Assembly: GCA_022824945.1 (NCBI GenBank)
Contig: JAJDYX010000036.1
Coordinates: 1 to 64,000 of the forward strand
Direction: 5' to 3'
DNA from: Candidatus Latescibacterota bacterium
GTDB taxonomy: Bacteria > Latescibacterota > UBA2968
DNA: 64,000 nucleotides
Shown in pieces: positions 46,206 through 53,885 of this stretch. The first letter of the stretch is position 1. Each line of letters begins with the position of its first letter. Both the position numbers and the translations under genes were made by a program. The notes beneath the pieces are model-generated. The model searched no databases. It worked only from the letters and a program-made list of their open reading frames with translations, and was not told where the DNA came from.

Positions 46206-47267
46206 ATGCTCACCCTTTGCGTACACAGGCAACTCGCCGAATTTACCCTTGAAATCGATGTGACGTGTGCTTATCCCGTCACCGCGATATTTGGACCTTC
46301 GGGCTGCGGCAAAACCACCCTCTTGAATCTCATAAGCGGTCTGATGCGACCAGATAGCGGTCAAATCAGCATTGATGACACCATTTTATTTCACGCTGAA
46401 AAAGGCATTGATCTGCCACCGGAAAAGCGACGCATCGGCCATGTATTTCAAGACGATTTGCTTTTTCCACACCTGACCGTGCGCCAAAATCTCCTGTACG
46501 GGTATCAATTTCTCGCACAATCAAAACGCAAATTTCATCCCGATGCCATTATCGACCTGCTCGAACTAAACACCCTGATTGACCGCCTCCCCAATCTACT
46601 CTCTGGCGGTGAACGCCAGCGCGTCGCCCTGGGGCGTGCCATCTTGACTTCTCCCAGATTACTCATCATGGACGAACCCCTGACCGCGCTCGATCAAGAG
46701 CTCAAAGATCGCATCATGCCCTATCTGCGCCACATTCGCACGGATCTGGGCATCCCCATGCTCTACGTCAGCCATGCAATTGGTGAAATTCTGCAACTCA
46801 CCGGACAGGTCATTGTGCTCAACCGCGGACAAGTACTCGCGCATGGAGACTTCTTTTCTATCGCTCACCAGCCCAAAATTCTGCCTCTGCTCGAAACGCA
46901 TGGTTTTGAAAATGTCCTGCCCGTTGAAGTCATCGCATCCAATCGCGTACAATACAACAATCAAATTCTCCATATCCCCCCCTGTGACCGCAGATCGGGC
47001 ACGCATATCTTTATAGGCATCCGGGCAAACGACATCATTTTGTCCCGACAGCGACCTGCGGGTTTAAGCATTCGCAACGCCCTCTCCGGACGGATCCTCG
47101 ACATCGTTGAAACGCATGGCCGACGCCTCGTTTACATCCATGTGGGCAAACGCCTCGCCGCTGAAGTTACGCCCGAAGCGATAGAGGAATTGGCTTTAAA
47201 AATCGGCGATCCCGTAATTTGCCTGATAAAAACACACGCCATTCGCATAGGTCCAGATGTCTCTTGA
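46206..47267 (+). CDS. modC: Molybdate ABC transporter ATP-binding protein ModC
   Basis: 353 aa. Walker A GPSGCGKTT, signature LSGGERQRVALGRAI, Walker B LLIMDEPLTALD and an H-switch in VSHAIGE. The C-terminal third is a MOP/TOBE domain (about 270-353, GIRANDIIL...SGRILDIVE), which binds molybdate in ModC. Starts 6 bp after modB. There is no recognised riboswitch or ModE-like site upstream of the run. Confidence 0.93.
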   Translation: MLTLCVHRQLAEFTLEIDVTCAYPVTAIFGPSGCGKTTLLNLISGLMRPDSGQISIDDTILFHAEKGIDLPPEKRRIGHVFQDDLLFPHLTVRQNLLYGYQFLAQSKRKFHPDAIIDLLELNTLIDRLPNLLSGGERQRVALGRAILTSPRLLIMDEPLTALDQELKDRIMPYLRHIRTDLGIPMLYVSHAIGEILQLTGQVIVLNRGQVLAHGDFFSIAHQPKILPLLETHGFENVLPVEVIASNRVQYNNQILHIPPCDRRSGTHIFIGIRANDIILSRQRPAGLSIRNALSGRILDIVETHGRRLVYIHVGKRLAAEVTPEAIEELALKIGDPVICLIKTHAIRIGPDVS

Positions 47268-47727
47268 GACCTTCGCTACCTCCATTTTCAAAAAAAATTA
47301 AAATTTCTGAAACCCATTCACAACCTGCACTGTCTATTTATGTGACATTGGGTAAATTTTTTATCACTTTTTGTTTCAAAGTGCATCCAAAGGGATGTAA
47401 CAGTGAAGATGAAATTTGCAAAAAATTCCGATTTCTTCCTTGACGTAATGAAGTTCTCTAACTATCTTTTTAAAGCTGGACAGTATTGTTGTAATCCACC
47501 AACCTCAAACAGGGAATCCATCGTGTATATCCGTAAACCCGCACCACAGGGCTGAGTCTCCTGGAACGACATCCAGGGTAACACCTTTACACAAGAGATT
47601 TTCGTGTTCAATCTCGCCATTGTTGCCTTTAACAGTCCTATCCAGGATAGCTCGCAATTTGATTGCACGCGCTCTTATTGCGCCTGGGGAGGACTATATG
47701 GCTTGTTGAATGCATCAAAAATACACT

Positions 47728-47752
47728 GCCATCCTCTCCGGATGGCTTTTTT
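47728..47752 (+). terminator. Rho-independent terminator-like hairpin 1
   Basis: GCCATCC (47728-47734) and GGATGGC (47740-47746) with a 5 nt loop and a T6 run to 47752. Confidence 0.75.
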
Positions 47753-47755
47753 AAT

Positions 47756-47792
47756 GGCCACAGCGCAAAACGAGACGCGATGGCCCTTTTTT
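47756..47792 (+). terminator. Rho-independent terminator-like hairpin 2
   Basis: GGCCA (47756-47760) and TGGCC (47781-47785) with a 20 nt loop, then C and T6 to 47792. The stem is short, so this one is weaker than the hairpin just before it. Confidence 0.5.
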
Positions 47793-47886
47793 ATGAAAGG
47801 AGGCACTGTGATTATTTAACTAACGATTGGTAAACACAATACCTGGCTCACCATTTCTCCCCTTCATCAGAGAAAGGAGATCTGAT

Positions 47887-47991
47887 ATGATGTCAGTACA
47901 AACAGAAAGGCCCTCACGCGAGTCTTTGGCGGGACGACGTGAGGACCCCAGATCACACCGACAAGTACATGCGGTGTTCCGCATAATTTAG
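47887..47991 (+). CDS. Possible 34-residue peptide
   Basis: ATG at 47887 follows GAAAGGAGATCTGAT, a strong Shine-Dalgarno. The 34-codon frame encodes a hydrophilic peptide rich in Arg and Ser with no homology I recognise. Two inverted repeats lie in it: CCTCACG (47912-47918) with CGTGAGG (47938-47944), and TGCGG/CCGCA at 47970-47983. These fit a structured RNA or leader as well as a coding gene, so the call is uncertain. The next gene starts 51 bp later. Confidence 0.4.
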   Translation: MMSVQTERPSRESLAGRREDPRSHRQVHAVFRII

Positions 47992-48042
47992 GACAAATTT
48001 CCGATAACTGCAAATGAAATCACAAACTTGTGGAGCAATTAG

Positions 48043-48240
48043 ATGCAAACCTGGAAGGATGTATTCCGCAGAAAAGAAGAATTGCAAAATCTGAAAAACA
48101 TCGGATTCTGCTTTCTGATCGTCGTTGCCCTCATCACGGGGTCTTATGCCCTGACGGGGTTGCGAGACATTTTTCAAGTCTCGCTTGCGGAGCCTACCGA
48201 ATGGGAAGTCACCGCAATACCTGACGATATTGACGAGTAA
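48043..48240 (+). CDS. Small single-span membrane protein upstream of ECF sigma
   Basis: 65 aa. A charged N-terminus (MQTWKDVFRRKEELQNLKN), one TM helix (IGFCFLIVVALITGSYAL) and an acidic tail (TAIPDDIDE). The layout is like a small membrane regulator or anti-sigma-like peptide, but no anti-sigma domain is seen. ATG at 48043 follows GTGGAG. The ECF sigma gene begins 42 bp after its stop. Confidence 0.65.
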   Translation: MQTWKDVFRRKEELQNLKNIGFCFLIVVALITGSYALTGLRDIFQVSLAEPTEWEVTAIPDDIDE

Positions 48241-48282
48241 CCGACCATTGATAACCATTCACCAGAGGGAGGATCCTAAACC

Positions 48283-48864
48283 ATGGAGTACGCAGAAGAG
48301 CGAGATCTGGTGCGTCGCACGTTAAATGGCGATGCCGGGGCTTTCAACAGCCTTTACAAACGCCATCACGCCCGGATTCTCGCCACACTAATTGGACGAA
48401 CCAGAAATCGACACGATGCTGAAGATTTGATGCAAGTGACTTTCTTGCGCGCCTATCGCGGTTTGTCCGGATTCCGCGGGGAAGCCGCATTTTCAACATG
48501 GCTGATGCAAATTGCCCTGAATGTGTGTACCACGCACATGCGATCCAAACAAGCCCGTCGATCGTGGCACCAAACCATTGAAGATCCGCAACTCGGTTAT
48601 CGAGATACATGGGAGCCAGCCAGTACAGAGCGTCCCGACGATGCGTTATCTCGAAAAGAATGCCGCGCAATGCTCGAAGAAAGCATAGAAGAACTGCCAC
48701 AGCGATATCGCCATGCTGTGCGATTGCGCTATGTAAAGGATCGATCTTATGCGGAAATTGCCAGAGAACTCGGCGTGCCGATGGGCACCTTGAAAACCTG
48801 GCTTCATCGCGCGCGGCATCAGTTGCAAGAATCTCTTAATGACACGGAACTTGCGGCAATGTAA
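48283..48864 (+). CDS. ECF-type RNA polymerase sigma factor
   Basis: 193 aa. Region 2 with DAEDLMQVTFLRAYRGLSGFRGEAAF (about 45-75) and TWLMQIALNVC, region 4 with ELPQRYRHAVRLRYVKDRSYAEIARELGVPMGTLKTWLHRAR. No region 3. No zf-HC2 anti-sigma gene follows; its neighbours are a small membrane protein and YgiT-like zinc fingers. Start at 48283 follows AGAGGGAGG. Regulons of such factors are often envelope stress responses. Confidence 0.93.
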   Translation: MEYAEERDLVRRTLNGDAGAFNSLYKRHHARILATLIGRTRNRHDAEDLMQVTFLRAYRGLSGFRGEAAFSTWLMQIALNVCTTHMRSKQARRSWHQTIEDPQLGYRDTWEPASTERPDDALSRKECRAMLEESIEELPQRYRHAVRLRYVKDRSYAEIARELGVPMGTLKTWLHRARHQLQESLNDTELAAM

Positions 48865-48929
48865 AACGTCTTACAACGTGTTAGGGCAATAGCTGTTAAA
48901 TTTTAACAACCAAAGGAGAAATTCATTTT

Positions 48930-49145
48930 ATGCACTGCGACATTTGCGGGTGCGAAAACGCGTACATCCACAAAATCAACCGCATGTATGGCAAGGGGAA
49001 ACACACCGTCACCATTCGCAATATTCCCCTCGCGATATGTTCGACCTGTGATGAACGCTATTTTCCGCCCCGCATACTCGACAACGCCGAACAACTGAGT
49101 CCAGACACAAAAGTCAAACACTCAGAATCGACCTGTCTCGTATAA
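48930..49145 (+). CDS. YgiT-type zinc-finger protein, copy 1
   Basis: 71 aa. CDIC (residues 3-6) and CSTC (37-40) form the two-CxxC zinc finger of the MqsA/YgiT N-terminal type, with YGKGKHTVTIRNIPLAICSTC. MqsA antitoxins add a DNA-binding HTH; it is missing here, so a stand-alone regulator, partner or remnant is possible. ATG at 48930 follows CAAAGGAGAA. It is about 80% identical at the protein level to copy 2 in the shared zinc-finger part. Confidence 0.8.
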   Translation: MHCDICGCENAYIHKINRMYGKGKHTVTIRNIPLAICSTCDERYFPPRILDNAEQLSPDTKVKHSESTCLV

Positions 49146-49162
49146 ACAAGCAGCTTAAAAAA

Positions 49163-49193
49163 AGCCGCCGGAACCACTATCGGCGGCTTTTTT
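49163..49193 (+). terminator. Terminator after YgiT copy 1
   Basis: AGCCGCCG (49163-49170) and CGGCGGCT (49181-49188) form an 8 bp GC-rich stem followed by T6. Confidence 0.85.
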
Positions 49194-49204
49194 GTGTTCA
49201 TTTT

Positions 49205-49238
49205 CGGACACTACTGTATCAAAATCGGACACTTGTCC
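49205..49238. promoter_or_regulatory. Paired CGGACAC sites, possible upstream activator-binding sequence
   Basis: CGGACAC occurs at 49205-49211 and 49226-49232, 21 bp apart start to start (two helical turns). The second is part of the palindrome GGACA-CT-TGTCC (49227-49238). About 160 bp upstream of a sigma-54-like element, a distance usual for enhancer sites. Confidence 0.5.
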
Positions 49239-49394
49239 CTATAATTAAACTTAGACGAAGCCAGCTATTTTTTATTTACGCCAGTATCCAAATTTTTTCA
49301 AAAAAAAATTAAGCGTTTTGTTTTCAACATGTTATGAATACAAAAAAGGGATTAGTCAGCAAAAAAGTGCCCAAATTATTGACCGATAAAAAAG

Positions 49395-49413
49395 TTTGGC
49401 ACGATTTTTGTTG
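49395..49413 (+). promoter_or_regulatory. Sigma-54-like promoter element
   Basis: TTTGGCACGATTTTTGTTG contains GG (-24) and GT (-12) separated by 10 bp. It matches the TTGGCACG-N4-TTGC consensus except for GT instead of GC at -12. It lies about 100 bp upstream of YgiT copy 2. Confidence 0.5.
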
Positions 49414-49513
49414 TATTCAAATGCAAAATCAATTTCCGTCTGGTCATACTCGCGGTGGCGTAAAATGTTGAACAGATATTGCAACCGCGCCATTTTAACA
49501 ATCTGAGGACATC

Positions 49514-49735
49514 ATGCACTGCGACATATGCGGCCGTGAAAATGCGTACATCCACAAACTTGACCGCACGTATGGCAAGGGGAAACATACCATTACCATT
49601 CGCAATATTTCCCTCGCGATATGTTCGACCTGTGATGAACGCTATTTTGCGTCCCCCATATCCGACAACGCTGAGCAACTGAGCCCAGTGCTACACACCG
49701 AAGCCGAATATTCAGAAGCGATGTATCTCGTCTAA
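49514..49735 (+). CDS. YgiT-type zinc-finger protein, copy 2
   Basis: 73 aa. CDIC and CSTC zinc finger as in copy 1. The first 130 bp of the gene are nearly identical to copy 1 in DNA (about 48930-49065), while C-termini diverge (LHTEAEYSEAMYLV), so this is a recent duplication. ATG at 49514 follows CTGAGGACATC. Preceded by the sigma-54-like element and followed 68 bp later by the permease gene, suggesting one unit. Confidence 0.8.
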   Translation: MHCDICGRENAYIHKLDRTYGKGKHTITIRNISLAICSTCDERYFASPISDNAEQLSPVLHTEAEYSEAMYLV

Positions 49736-49803
49736 AGACGTAGAAGGTTATCGATAGCATCTATCGGTGGCTTTAAGGAGTCCAATTTTCAAAGGAGGTT
49801 CTC

Positions 49804-52362
49804 ATGCTCAAAAATTACCTGACCATTGCCCTGCGAAATCTGGTACGCTACAAAATATACACCGCGATCAATGCCCTCGGTCTCGCAACGGGCATTGCAT
49901 TTTGCCTGCTCACATTTCTCTATGTGCGGCACGAATGGACTTATGACCAGTTTCACGAAAAATCCGACCGCATTTTCCGACTCGGCATGTCTGGCGGAAT
50001 GTTTGGTGGAAGAGACAATGCCATCCGTGTCCGACTATCGGAAAAAATTGGACCACTCATGCGAGAAAACATCCTGCAATTCGCCCATGTTGTACGGATA
50101 CACGAAAGAACAGTAACAGTGTCTCATGGCAGCAACACCTTTGAAGTAAAATCCTTGTTCACCGACGAAGACTTTTTTCAACTATTCACATTTCCGCTCA
50201 CACACGGCGATCCCAAAACCGTACTCGCAACCCCAAACAGTATTGTCTTAACCCAAAGTGCGGCACAAAAATATTTTGGACAAAACGATGTTGTGGGACA
50301 GGAAATCAGCATCCAACATAGAATCTGGAAAGAAGAAGAGAAGACTTTTGTCGTAGCGGGTATCGCACAAGATCCCCCTGAAAATTCCAGCATTCAATTT
50401 GATCTGATTTTTTCTTATGCATCAATTCCGCCCTCTAAGCGGAGCGTGATGAGGATGTCTATATCACAAGACGGCAAAACCGAACGCAAAGAAATTACCC
50501 CGCCCGTCTTCTCTAAAGGGAGTGATGTCACCTATATACGGCTACTTGACAACGTACTATTGGCAGACCTGGCCCCTATCCTGAATGCATTTGTTGAAGC
50601 AAACCAAACGCCAAATCCTTTAAGCAGAGGCAGGTCTAAACGCAGGTTTTTGGACCCGGATGTGACCTTGCACTTGCAGCCCATTGCAGATGTTCATTTT
50701 GATCGCGAAATAACAAACGGACTTTCAACACCGAGTAACCCCGCATATTCCTACATCCTCGCGGGCATTGCCCTATCCGTATTGCTGGTGGCGTGCATCA
50801 ATTTTACGAACCTCGCCATTGCGCGGTCTGCGACTCGAGCGCGAGAGGTGGGAATACGCAAAGTAGTAGGTGCGGTACGTTTTCAACTGATGAAACAATT
50901 TTGGGGTGAGTCCTTATTGCTTACGGGTGTCGGAATGCTATTCGGGCTTGCACTAACAGAGTTTTTTCTTTCGACCTTCAACGCTTTGACACAGGTGAAT
51001 TTAACACTGGATTATCGGCCTTCCTTATCCGGCGTGCTCTTTGGCCTGTCGCTCTTATTGATTATTAGTCTGGTATCGGGCATCTATCCTGCACTCGTGC
51101 TATCGGGTTTTGATCCCATTGCCGTTTTGAAGAATCGATTCAACATAGGCGGCAGGTCCTGGTCTGGTCGCGTCCTGATCGTTGGTCAGTTTGTCGTTGC
51201 TATTTTGTTTCTCATCGCCACCCTTGTGATGTCCCAGCAACTGACATTCTTAAAAGAAAAGAATCTGGGCTTAAATGAGTCACAGGTTGTATTGGTAAAA
51301 CCGCGCTACTCGTCAACAGACCGTCAGGAACGCCATCGGATACTGCAGCTCTTCAAACAAGAACTCAAACAGCACCCTCAGATTGTAAACGTGACGCAGT
51401 CGGGTTTGTTCTCTCACCTGGAAGCGGATTCAGACACCCGTAAGGACAATATTACATTTCCCAATGGAGAAATCGTGGAAAAAGCCGAAATTTCCGTGGA
51501 TTACGATTTCTTCGACACACTGGGTATTAATCTACTGGCGGGGCGCAGCTTTTCGCCAGATTTTGGCGCGGACGCAACACAGGCTGTTCTGGTCAATAAA
51601 ACATTTGTCGAACGCGCGCAATTAGAGCAACCTATCAACACGACATTGCCCATGACAAAGATGATGATCTCTTTTACGCCAGAAGATTCTAAGCCGGGCA
51701 GTAGCATACCTAAACCCACTCGAATAAAAGATCCCCAAATTATCGGTGTCGTTGATGATTTTCACCTGCGGTCACTGTATCATGCTTTACCCCCTTTGGT
51801 GATATTTTTAGACGCAGCCAGCTTGAGCAGCGATTTCCTTGTACGCATTCGCCCAGAACGCATACCTGAAACACTCGCCTTTATGGCTGAAAAATGGCAG
51901 TCTATTGCGGGCGATGCACCGTTTGATTACGTCTTCCTCGACGAAAATTTTGATCGCCTCTACCGCGAGGAAGAACGCTGGGGCACCATTGTCCAATACG
52001 CCTCCTTCTTCGCGCTCTTTGTCGCCTGCCTCGGGGTTCTGGGTCTCACATCCCTCGCCATTACCCGACGCACCAAAGAAATCGGCATCCGCAAAGTACT
52101 CGGCGCATCGAACCATCACATCGTCGCCTTATTATCCAGAGAATTTGTGGTACTTATTCTCATCGCCAATCTTATCGCCTGGCCCATCGCCCATTACGGT
52201 GTCGAGCACTGGTTGCGAGATTTTGCCTATCGCATCGATGCGGGTATGGGCCTCTTTCTGATCGGCGGATTGCTCGTCTTTTTAACAGCCCTGCTCACCA
52301 TCAGCGTTCAAGCCCTCAAAGCCGCACAGCGCAATCCCGTCCACGCCCTGCGATATGAATGA
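49804..52362 (+). CDS. MacB/FtsX-family ABC transporter permease
   Basis: 852 aa. TM1 near residue 20-40, a large extracytoplasmic MacB-PCD domain (about 50-300), FtsX helices (about 300-440), another periplasmic domain (about 500-690) and a final FtsX triplet (about 725-840). It has the motifs REVGIRKVVGA and KEIGIRKVLGAS before TM segments. These double-FtsX permeases act in mechanotransmission or efflux and need a MacB-like ATPase, not encoded here. ATG at 49804 follows AAAGGAGG. Confidence 0.9.
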   Translation: MLKNYLTIALRNLVRYKIYTAINALGLATGIAFCLLTFLYVRHEWTYDQFHEKSDRIFRLGMSGGMFGGRDNAIRVRLSEKIGPLMRENILQFAHVVRIHERTVTVSHGSNTFEVKSLFTDEDFFQLFTFPLTHGDPKTVLATPNSIVLTQSAAQKYFGQNDVVGQEISIQHRIWKEEEKTFVVAGIAQDPPENSSIQFDLIFSYASIPPSKRSVMRMSISQDGKTERKEITPPVFSKGSDVTYIRLLDNVLLADLAPILNAFVEANQTPNPLSRGRSKRRFLDPDVTLHLQPIADVHFDREITNGLSTPSNPAYSYILAGIALSVLLVACINFTNLAIARSATRAREVGIRKVVGAVRFQLMKQFWGESLLLTGVGMLFGLALTEFFLSTFNALTQVNLTLDYRPSLSGVLFGLSLLLIISLVSGIYPALVLSGFDPIAVLKNRFNIGGRSWSGRVLIVGQFVVAILFLIATLVMSQQLTFLKEKNLGLNESQVVLVKPRYSSTDRQERHRILQLFKQELKQHPQIVNVTQSGLFSHLEADSDTRKDNITFPNGEIVEKAEISVDYDFFDTLGINLLAGRSFSPDFGADATQAVLVNKTFVERAQLEQPINTTLPMTKMMISFTPEDSKPGSSIPKPTRIKDPQIIGVVDDFHLRSLYHALPPLVIFLDAASLSSDFLVRIRPERIPETLAFMAEKWQSIAGDAPFDYVFLDENFDRLYREEERWGTIVQYASFFALFVACLGVLGLTSLAITRRTKEIGIRKVLGASNHHIVALLSREFVVLILIANLIAWPIAHYGVEHWLRDFAYRIDAGMGLFLIGGLLVFLTALLTISVQALKAAQRNPVHALRYE

Positions 52363-52489
52363 GATCGAATTATTGGGATCTCGTTGAGAAATAGGGGCAA
52401 ATAAGGCGTTATGAGAGAATTGACCATAACCCATTGATTTTATTTTTTAAAAAAGTTTAATTGTTTTCCATTAAACTGTAAAATTTTCC

Positions 52490-52518
52490 TTGACACCTGT
52501 ACTTTTGTTTAGTATTTT
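52490..52518 (+). promoter_or_regulatory. Sigma-70 promoter upstream of the 98-aa and annealing-like genes
   Basis: TTGACA (52490-52495), a 17 bp spacer and TATTTT (52513-52518), 43 bp upstream of the start at 52561. An 8 bp inverted repeat (AGTTTAAT 52454-52461 / ATTAAACT 52470-52477) sits just upstream of the -35 and may be an operator. Confidence 0.8.
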
Positions 52519-52560
52519 TGCATAGAACGTTGAGACATAATCCTTCGACAGGAGGTAATC

Positions 52561-52857
52561 ATGGCAAGCATTGAGATTCAGACCGAACAGGGAATTGAGG
52601 AAATTCTATTGTCCGATTTGAGTCGGGATTTGCTCAAAGTTGCCGATCGCATTCAGGCCGAGATGCCACATGTGCCTTTTGATGCCATTCACCCCGAAGC
52701 CATGGCGCGCGTCGAAGCCGCCGAGCAAGCTGTCGATACTCTGGCACAAGATTTGTGCAAGGGGCAAGGGGAACTCACTGAATGGCACGGTGCCCTCACG
52801 AATTACGAATCGGCCTGGTTTCAGGTTATAGAGTCTTTAGGCATCCGCAATAATTAA
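52561..52857 (+). CDS. Hypothetical 98-aa helical protein
   Basis: 98 aa, not recognised. Mostly alpha-helical and acidic; no signal, membrane or zinc motif. The start has AGGAGGT seven bases upstream, a strong Shine-Dalgarno. A 7 bp hairpin (TCGGCAA 52881-52887 / TTGCCGA 52904-52910) follows, then the annealing-like gene at 52939 on the same strand. The pairing suggests a shared function. Confidence 0.7.
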   Translation: MASIEIQTEQGIEEILLSDLSRDLLKVADRIQAEMPHVPFDAIHPEAMARVEAAEQAVDTLAQDLCKGQGELTEWHGALTNYESAWFQVIESLGIRNN

Positions 52858-52938
52858 ATCACATATATTTACGTTTATTTTCGGCAATAAATAACCCGTT
52901 ATGTTGCCGACTTCCACGAAAGCAAAGGAGAGATAGCA

Positions 52939-53676
52939 ATGTCCCAGCGAGATATGAAAACGAATAACTCAAACGCGACTGCAACAGCAGTTCAATCTGT
53001 TGAACATATCAAGAAGCAGATTGCGGAATCCGAAGGTTTTCCCATCGGGAAGATCGATGAGTTTGTGGTGTTCATCCAGAATGATCCCTACATCACATCT
53101 GCTGGATTGCAGTACAAAATGTTGCAAACCTATAAGGCTGGCAAATTCGCTGTGCAGGCTGTAATGCCTACCAAAGAAGAATACGCTCTATTGCGGCAAA
53201 TGATGGGATTAAAAGATGAGGAACCGCTGGTGGTAATGCGCGGTGAAGTATGGGTCGATGGGCTTGCGCGGCCTTTTGTCGATTACGGTACTACAACACC
53301 TAAAAATCTCAAAGGATTTGTGCGGTTTTCAGATTATCCACTCGAAATGGCGACGCGACGCGCCACCAATCGGGCGATGCGTTTGGCTACTGCGACGGGG
53401 ATGTGTTCTGTCGATGAGCTACAGGTAGCCACAGACGCTGCACAGACTAACGGAGATGTTGAAGCGATGCACAACGGTTCATCTGCTACGCAAAGTCAGA
53501 TTGATCTGATTAAAAATCTGGGGCGCAGTCCGCGGCTAACCGAGCGAGAACGCGAGCGATTGAAAACCCAGATTGAAGATGGATTGGATAAGCGTCAAGC
53601 ATCCGAATTGATCCAAAAAATAAAAGCGAGGTTAGACGCCCGGCGCAAAGCCGATGCACAACCTATCGCGGCTTGA
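52939..53676 (+). CDS. Phage-type Rad52-like/single-strand-annealing-like recombination protein
   Basis: 245 aa. The core (about residues 40-160) reads as a beta-sheet-plus-helix DNA-annealing pattern: ITSAGLQYKMLQTYKAGKFA, then VVMRGEVWVDGLARPFVDYG and LEMATRRATNRAMRLATAT, similar to phage annealing proteins where an EMA-x-R-A-x-x-RA-x-R motif is diagnostic. The C-terminal piece (about 178-230, ATQSQIDLIKNL...LDKRQASELIQKIK) is a module found on ERF/Rad52/RecT-type phage proteins. Yet no phage genes flank it. Could be domesticated or mobile. ATG at 52939 follows AAAGGAGAG. Confidence 0.55.
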   Translation: MSQRDMKTNNSNATATAVQSVEHIKKQIAESEGFPIGKIDEFVVFIQNDPYITSAGLQYKMLQTYKAGKFAVQAVMPTKEEYALLRQMMGLKDEEPLVVMRGEVWVDGLARPFVDYGTTTPKNLKGFVRFSDYPLEMATRRATNRAMRLATATGMCSVDELQVATDAAQTNGDVEAMHNGSSATQSQIDLIKNLGRSPRLTERERERLKTQIEDGLDKRQASELIQKIKARLDARRKADAQPIAA

Positions 53677-53754
53677 TTTTGAGCCGGTTGTCGCGCGCAT
53701 TCTTTCGTCAGGGGAGAGGGGAAGGATTTAGCGTACAACCGGCACAACAAAAAA

Positions 53755-53784
53755 GCGGGAGCTCTTTGAGAGCCCCGCTTTTTT
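53755..53784 (+). terminator. Terminator after the annealing-like gene
   Basis: A ten-pair stem with one bulged A (53755-53765 with 53769-53778, loop TTG) precedes TTTTTTG. Confidence 0.85.
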
Positions 53785-53809
53785 GTTTTCTACGGCGAAT
53801 AGTGCCCTC

Positions 53810-53838
53810 TTGTGCTTTCGTTTCCTTTTGTGTATCAT
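53810..53838 (+). promoter_or_regulatory. Sigma-70 promoter for the GWxTD gene
   Basis: TTGTGC (53810-53815), a 17 bp spacer and TATCAT (53833-53838), 48 bp upstream of the start at 53886. Confidence 0.6.
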
Positions 53839-53885
53839 GGGGCAAACTAACAGACGATCAAAAATGCAATAAAAGGCGTATTGTT

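Larger units (their letters stand above)
47268..47886. other. Apparently non-coding 0.6 kb stretch with stacked hairpins
   Basis: No convincing gene is seen. AT-rich at 47268-47460. Two terminator-like inverted repeats occur in tandem at 47728-47752 and 47756-47792. An isolated AAAGGAGG at 47796-47803 has no useful frame after it. An open frame at 47604-47819 runs through both hairpins and lacks a Shine-Dalgarno, so it is probably not coding. A small RNA or attenuator is possible. Confidence 0.5.

Noticed and set aside
47604..47819. 71-codon frame
   Set aside because: Runs through two terminator-like hairpins and has no Shine-Dalgarno.
49205..49238. CGGACAC repeats considered as insertion-sequence ends
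   Set aside because: No transposase or target-site duplication; arrangement fits activator sites better.
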